Source: Diplolepis rosae
Taxonomy: Eukaryota > Arthropoda > Insecta > Hymenoptera > Diplolepididae
Direction of reading: 5' to 3'
Assembly (NCBI GenBank): GCA_030998225.1
Contig: JAPYXD010000686.1
Location: 1,736,001 to 1,800,000 of the forward strand
DNA length: 64,000 nt
This document shows, in pieces, positions 60,455 to 64,000 of the stretch. The notes under the pieces are model-generated. The model searched no databases. It worked only from the letters and a program-made list of their open reading frames with translations, and was not told where the DNA came from. The position numbers and the translations under genes were made by a program. Every line of letters begins with the position of its first letter. Position 1 is the stretch's first letter.

Positions 60455-60815
60455 AAATCGCATCGGGGCCTCCACCCGCGGTTCTGCGCCCTGGTCGGAC
60501 TTGGCTATCCGCGTCTGCCGGGAGAGGTATTTTCTTGTTCCCCCCTTGGTTGGCGCGGCTGGTGGGCCTGCCAATCTGGCGTGTAGCCGCGGATGGGAGT
60601 TCCGAGCGAACGGATTATGGAAGAGTCGTACGCGACTTCAAGCTGGAACCAACAACCCGTGAAGTTTAAAGCCGAAAGGTGGTTTTGCGGATGGTGTTTT
60701 GGTTTTATGAGAGGGGGGTTTTGGTTTCAACAGGTATGCACCCGTCCTAGTAGAGTCCTGTAAAACGTCTTCAAAAGATTTTGCCATTTTTCCTCCTCAC
60801 AAAAAAAAAAAAAAA
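60455..60815 (+). other. LINE copy B 3' UTR and poly(A)
   Basis: GC-rich 3' UTR with no frame of note, ends CTCCTCAC and a run of about 16 A. Right after it ATTCGACCC starts the atp6 numt. Confidence 0.85.
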
Positions 60816-61035
60816 TTCGACCCTTAACTTTAGCTATTCGATTAAGAGCAAATATTATTGCTGCACATTTATTAATAACTTTAATTAGACAATCAATAAC
60901 AGACTTAAATTTAAATTTAATTGTTATAATAATTTTTATCTAATCAATTTTAGTTATTTTAGAATTAGATGTATCATTTATTCAAGCATATGTTTTTTCA
61001 ATTCTTAGATCATTATATTTAATTGAAACAAATTA
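60816..61035 (+). pseudogene. atp6: Numt: 3' part of mitochondrial atp6
   Basis: In the mitochondrial code: IRPLTLAIRLSANIIAAHLL, MTLISQSMTDLNLNLIVMMI, then, after an in-frame TAA, LVILELDVSFIQAYVFSILS and LYLIETN with TAA at 61033. RPLTLxxRLxANxxAxHLL and ELxVxxIQAYVFxxLxxLY are the C-terminal signatures of ATP synthase subunit 6. The N-terminal two thirds are absent. Confidence 0.92.
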
Positions 61036-61055
61036 AAATTATTCAATAATTAATA

Positions 61056-61844
61056 TGAAAAAATTTTTTTTATAATCATCCATGCCACTTGGTTACAATA
61101 AGCCCCTGACCATTAATTACCTCATTTAGATTATTTATTACATAATTGGAACAATTAATATATATTCAATTATTATAAAACATACCTAATATCAATTGGA
61201 ATATTAAAAATTATTATATGTTCATATCAATGATGACGATATGTTATTCGAGAAAGAACATTTCAAGGACTACATTCTAATATAATTTACAAAGATTAAA
61301 ATTAATTATAATACTATTAATTATAATAATTATTATTTTTTATTTCATTTTTTTGAAGATACTTAAATTCCGCTCTATCACCAAATATCGAAATTGGTAA
61401 TATATGACTCCCAAAAAATATTCATCAATTTAACCCATGTGGAATTCTTTAATTAAACACAATCATTTTATTATCCTCAAGAATAACAATTACTCTTAGA
61501 CATTACTACTTAATAAAAGAAAAAAAAAAGAAAATCAATTGTACTTTTATTAATTACAATTATTCTGAATAATTTTTTCATTAATTCAAATCTATGAATA
61601 TTACAATTCAACGTTCTCAATTAATGACTCAATTTATGGTTCAATATTTTTTATAACAACAGGATTCCATGGATTACATGTAATTATCGGAACTTTATTT
61701 TTAATAATTTCATTAATACGCTTAATTATTAATCATCTATCAAGATACCATCATTTCGGATTTGAAGCTTCATCATGATATTGAGATTTTGTTGATTTAA
61801 TTTGTATTATTGTATACTCAATAAATTATTGATGAAATTATTAA
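61056..61844 (+). pseudogene. cox3: Numt: mitochondrial cox3, frameshifted
   Basis: In pieces: NHPCHLVTMSPWPLITSFSL (61085 on), then WWRYVIRESTFQGLHSN, then, further on, [40 protein letters not shown] and IVYSMNYWWNY with TAA at 61842-61844. These are cytochrome oxidase subunit 3 signatures (WWRDVxREST-FQGxH; GFHGLHVxIGT; HHFGFEAxxWYWHFVD; here WYWDFVD). Indels shift the frame at least twice. Same order as insect mtDNA (atp6, cox3, trnG, nad3). Confidence 0.93.
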
Positions 61845-62024
61845 AATTTTTATATATTGTCACGTCCCGCGATTCTACCACCTAGAGTAATAAACAAATT
61901 AAGGAATCAATGAATGGATCAAGGCGATATTACCACGTCCTTGATTATATTGACTCAACAGAAAGATCTAACAAGAAATAGGAAGATCGTTAAAATCGAA
62001 AGGCGAATCTAAATAGATATATTT

Positions 62025-62520
62025 GGCTGTGACATTAACGCCAAGTAATAAATTTCATCGGAACGTGACTCATCGGTCAAGGCAACTCATTCAACTTTAA
62101 GCTTCAACACCAAAATGTAAAAAAGATCGTACACCTTGTTTTTACTTCCACAGTAGTTGACCTTCTCGTTAGAATCGAATAACAGATAAAATAGACTTGA
62201 TACATTTGACTATGACACTAATGCCAGGTAATAAATTTCATCAAGGCATAAGTGATCAGAGAAGGCAACTCATCCGATCTTAAATACCAAATATGGCAAA
62301 GATGATAAACCTTTTTTCTACTTCCACAGTAGTTGACTTTTTCGTTAGAATCGAATAACAGATGAAATAGACTGCGACATTAGTGCCAGGTAATAAATTT
62401 CATTGGAGCACGAGTCATCAGAGAAGGCAACTCATCCGATCTTAATACCAAAAATGGAAAAGGTGGTACACCTTGTTTTTTACTCCCACCATTGGTGATA
62501 TTTCAAAGTTCTATAAAAAG
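62025..62520 (+). repeat. Three tandem copies, ~165-180 bp, inside LTR 2
   Basis: Units begin at about 62031, 62212 and 62375 with GACATTA or GACACTA then GCCAGGTAATAAATTTCATC, followed by GGCAACTCATCC-ATCTTAA, an A-rich block and ACTTCCACAGTAGTTGAC (twice) or ACTCCCACC. They expand the U3 part upstream of the TATA-like box. Confidence 0.85.
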
Positions 62521-62577
62521 CGAAAGTTCCAATAGAGATCAGTTCAGTTAGTAGTCAACGTGCGATTTCTACAATGT

Positions 62578-62700
62578 AACCAACGCGAGTCCAGACCAGT
62601 AACATCATCTCTACACGGCGAGTCTAGTCCAGTACCATCATCTCTACGCCGCGAGTCTGTTCCAGTTTCATTATCTCTACGCTACGACCTCAGTCCAGGC
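62578..62700 (+). repeat. Three ~34-bp tandem repeats in LTR 2
   Basis: CGAGTC-CAGACCAGTAACATCATCTCTAC-type unit repeated about three times (62585, 62618, 62652). It gives a fortuitous Ser/Pro-rich open frame at 62560-62820 which I do not consider a gene. Confidence 0.75.
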
Positions 62701-63224
62701 TCATCAGATTTTACCGCTACTCAAACCAATTCTTACTCGACGCTAAGTTCAACGACATTAGAAAGTGAAGGGGAATCGCCTTCCAAATTCTCTCTAAATC
62801 TAGGACCAAGAATCAACTAGATCAACCGTCTACTATGAATTTACCATCAAACAAGTACTATCTCAAAGATTACAACGAAGACTTAACTGACAACATTCGC
62901 TTCACTGGACTCAACATATCATCAAGCAAATTTCACTCAGGGTAATTACAAAGGTACATCTAAATTTCAATTCGATTTCCAATTCCATGGTGTTTATTCG
63001 TTTCACAATTTGATTGTCAATAAACATACTTTATATCAATAACAATTCTCAATCACTGACTTCTCCTCATCCCTTAGAGAGGATCCTTTCGATCCTTACA
63101 TAAAACGAGGAATCTTTTAAGAATAGAAATGTTACGTTTCTGACATAACAATAGTATAAAATATTACTTTTTATTTCCAATAAAATAATTTAAATTTAAT
63201 TTAATATAGAAAATTGTAATTCAT

Positions 63225-63481
63225 TCAATAATTATTATAATATTTTTATTAATTACAACTTTAATTTTATCTATGAATTTTATTTTATCAAAAAAAAAAT
63301 CGTAATAAACTTACTTCATTCGAATGTGGGTTTGATAATATGTCAATATTACGTTTACCCTTTTCAATTCAATCCTACCTAATTAGTATCATTTTTCTGA
63401 TTTCTGATATTGAAAATTCTTTAATTTTCCCTGTTATTAAAAGTTTCATTTTAATAAAAATTAATTTATCCTTTATTGTAG
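63225..63481 (+). pseudogene. nad3: Numt: 5' part of mitochondrial nad3
   Basis: MIIFLLITTLILSMNFILS, KKNRNKLTSFECGFDNMSIL, RLPFSIQSYLISIIFLISDI and ENSLIFPVI. FECGFDxxSxxRLPFSxxFFLxxIxFLIFDxE is the subunit 3 signature (here FLISDIEN). In the mitochondrial code it is open to the point where the next LTR begins (63482). C-terminal third missing. Confidence 0.92.
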
Positions 63482-63944
63482 TGTCATGTCCTGGGACGCA
63501 TTAGAATGTACTATAGGCGTAGGCTAGGTCTAGAGAGAAATTACTAAAAGAGAGAGAAAACCACCTATTGAAAGGAGAGGTATAAATACGTCACACGCAG
63601 CGGGAGACTGCGCAACGAGTGACGTCACCAAAAAATATAATATAAAAAGGACACGCCGCCAAGGGAAAACTAGTCTTGTGAGCAGAATTTAAGTGCGGCA
63701 TTTTCTAAAAAACTAAAAAGGATTCTCAGCGTGAGACAATTATACCCTGCAGTTTGACAGTGAAAAGACCCGAGAGTCATAAATTTACCGTGGTCCGTTT
63801 TACTATCCTCGAAGGGATCTTAGGCTCAATGCCAAAAAGGGTGAATAGTTGTTGAGTCCTTGCAACACCTGTAGGATATTCACTCCATCGCAGTCACACC
63901 TGTGGAATCGCATCTCAGTCATACCTGCGAGGATTACACTCAAG
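63482..63944 (+). repeat. LTR 4 (TGTCATGTCC start)
   Basis: Starts TGTCATGTCCTGGGACGCAT. It has a TATA-like block ATATAAAAAGGACACG at about 63641 and three CACCTG-type repeats (TCACACCTGTGGAATCGCATC, CATACCTGCGAGGATTACAC) near 63890-63940. The start resembles the TGTCACGTCC family, the rest differs. Its 3' end is uncertain; Gypsy-like sequence in the opposite orientation starts at about 63945. Confidence 0.55.
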
Positions 63945-64000
63945 GGAACGTCATCTACAGTAGGAATTGAATGTTGTAATACATTAGTAGCTTCAAGTGG
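63945..64000 (-). pseudogene. Gypsy fragment (element D lineage), runs out of the window
   Basis: Minus strand reads PLEATNVLQHSIPTVDD, matching PLEPTNAAMHSIPTVDE of the Gypsy D protease-RT connector (about 50.55 kb). Only about 18 codons are inside the window. It suggests another minus-strand copy of the same lineage beyond the right edge. Confidence 0.75.

Larger units (their letters stand above)
57991..60815 (+). mobile_element. R1-like non-LTR retrotransposon, copy B, plus strand, with poly(A)
   Basis: Plus-strand order: partial endonuclease (57995-58360), linker (58360-58940), RT (58942-59709), C-terminal zinc region (60128-60454), 3' UTR, poly(A) run (about 60799-60815). Inserted in the numt: atp6 sequence starts right after the poly(A). 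5' truncated in the endonuclease, as typical for LINEs. Its start overlaps copy A in a ~13-bp shared word. Confidence 0.9.
61858..63150 (+). repeat. Solo LTR 2 (TGTCACGTCC family), with expanded internal repeats
   Basis: Starts TGTCACGTCCCGCGATTCTA and ends TTTCTGACATAACA. Shares with LTR 1 (26316) the start, GTAATAAACAAATTAAGGAAT, CAATGAATGGATCAAG, the CCCTTAGAGAGGATCCTTTC block and the end. TATA-like CTATAAAAAGCGAAAG at about 62512, AATAAACATAC at about 63019. Twice as long as LTR 1 because of three ~170-bp repeats at 62025-62520. No internal region adjoins, so it is a solo LTR. It is inserted in a mitochondrial trnG. Confidence 0.85.
61845..63224 (+). pseudogene. trnG: Numt: mitochondrial trnG split by an LTR
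   Basis: 5' piece 61845-61857 (TTTTTATATAT), 3' piece 63151 to about 63220 (ATAGTATAAAATATTAC then anticodon stem TTTTA / TAAAA with loop TTTCCAA, anticodon TCC, and an acceptor end ATAGAAAA). Together they would form a trnG between cox3 and nad3, its normal insect position. The TGTCACGTCC LTR occupies the gap, so the tRNA is broken. Confidence 0.7.

Noticed and set aside
62560..62820. Ser/Pro-rich 86-codon frame as a gene
   Set aside because: It is formed by three ~34-bp repeats in an LTR, and the frame contains the TATA-like region's downstream sequence; no domain.
55949..63481. A genuine mitochondrial genome contig
   Set aside because: In-frame stops and frameshifts occur even in the mitochondrial code, gene pieces are separated by nuclear LTRs and LINEs, and most mitochondrial genes are missing.

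Overview
The window is repeat-rich nuclear DNA from an insect. Decayed mitochondrial inserts (nad2, nad1, atp6, cox3, nad3, several tRNAs) read correctly only with the invertebrate mitochondrial code (AGA as Ser, ATA as Met, TGA as Trp). They carry stops and frameshifts and are embedded among arthropod transposons, so they are numts and not a live mitochondrial genome. The mix of Ty3/Gypsy, R1-like LINE, mariner and hAT types recalls large, transposon-laden insect genomes, possibly Hymenoptera, but the order is an inference. I found no host protein-coding gene I could defend.

Layout. 1-13.5 kb holds AT-rich sequence with inverted-repeat or fold-back elements (a doubled-end mariner at 1.1-1.8 kb; long palindromes at 4.6-5.8 and 12.7-13.5 kb; a 1.8-kb element at 8.2-10.0 kb with ~570-bp arms around a transposase-like ORF), plus fragments of hAT, LINE ORF1 and Tc1/mariner genes. 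13.6-18.8 kb is a minus-strand Ty3/Gypsy element (A) split by a mariner. 20.8-25.3 kb holds an internally deleted mariner with clean ends, a ~122-bp satellite, a hAT fragment and a Tc1-like fold-back MITE. 26.3-31.2 kb is an LTR and a plus-strand Gypsy remnant, interrupted by a mariner and by a fold-back element whose arms carry a hammerhead-ribozyme-like motif. 32.0-39.0 kb is minus-strand Gypsy element B, broken by a 1.9-kb DNA element (itself hosting a hAT-like MITE with an 8-bp target duplication) and by a (GAA)n-tailed retroposon with a 16-bp target duplication. 39.7-44.8 kb is plus-strand Gypsy element C (5' LTR, primer site, gag, protease, start of RT), interrupted by a Tc1-like element. 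46.0-47.6 kb is another LTR next to a numt (nad2-tRNA-tRNA). 47.9-53.2 kb is minus-strand Gypsy element D, the best preserved. 54.2-64.0 kb is a numt archipelago (trnL-nad1; atp6-cox3-trnG-nad3) cut by a head-to-head pair of R1-like LINE copies and by LTRs.

Relationships. The genes do not form a pathway. The value lies in the nested order of insertions: mitochondrial DNA arrived first, then LTRs and LINEs landed in it; Gypsy elements were later broken by cut-and-paste elements, one of which received another. All three Gypsy elements that still have the RT catalytic YxDD region are damaged exactly there, by an insertion, a frameshift or a stop. Most promising for follow-up: the 8.2-10.0 kb element, the hammerhead-like fold-back at 30.2-31.0 kb, the TTAG-flanked CCC-ended element at 33.8-35.8 kb, and the microhomology-joined LINE pair at 56.7-60.8 kb.
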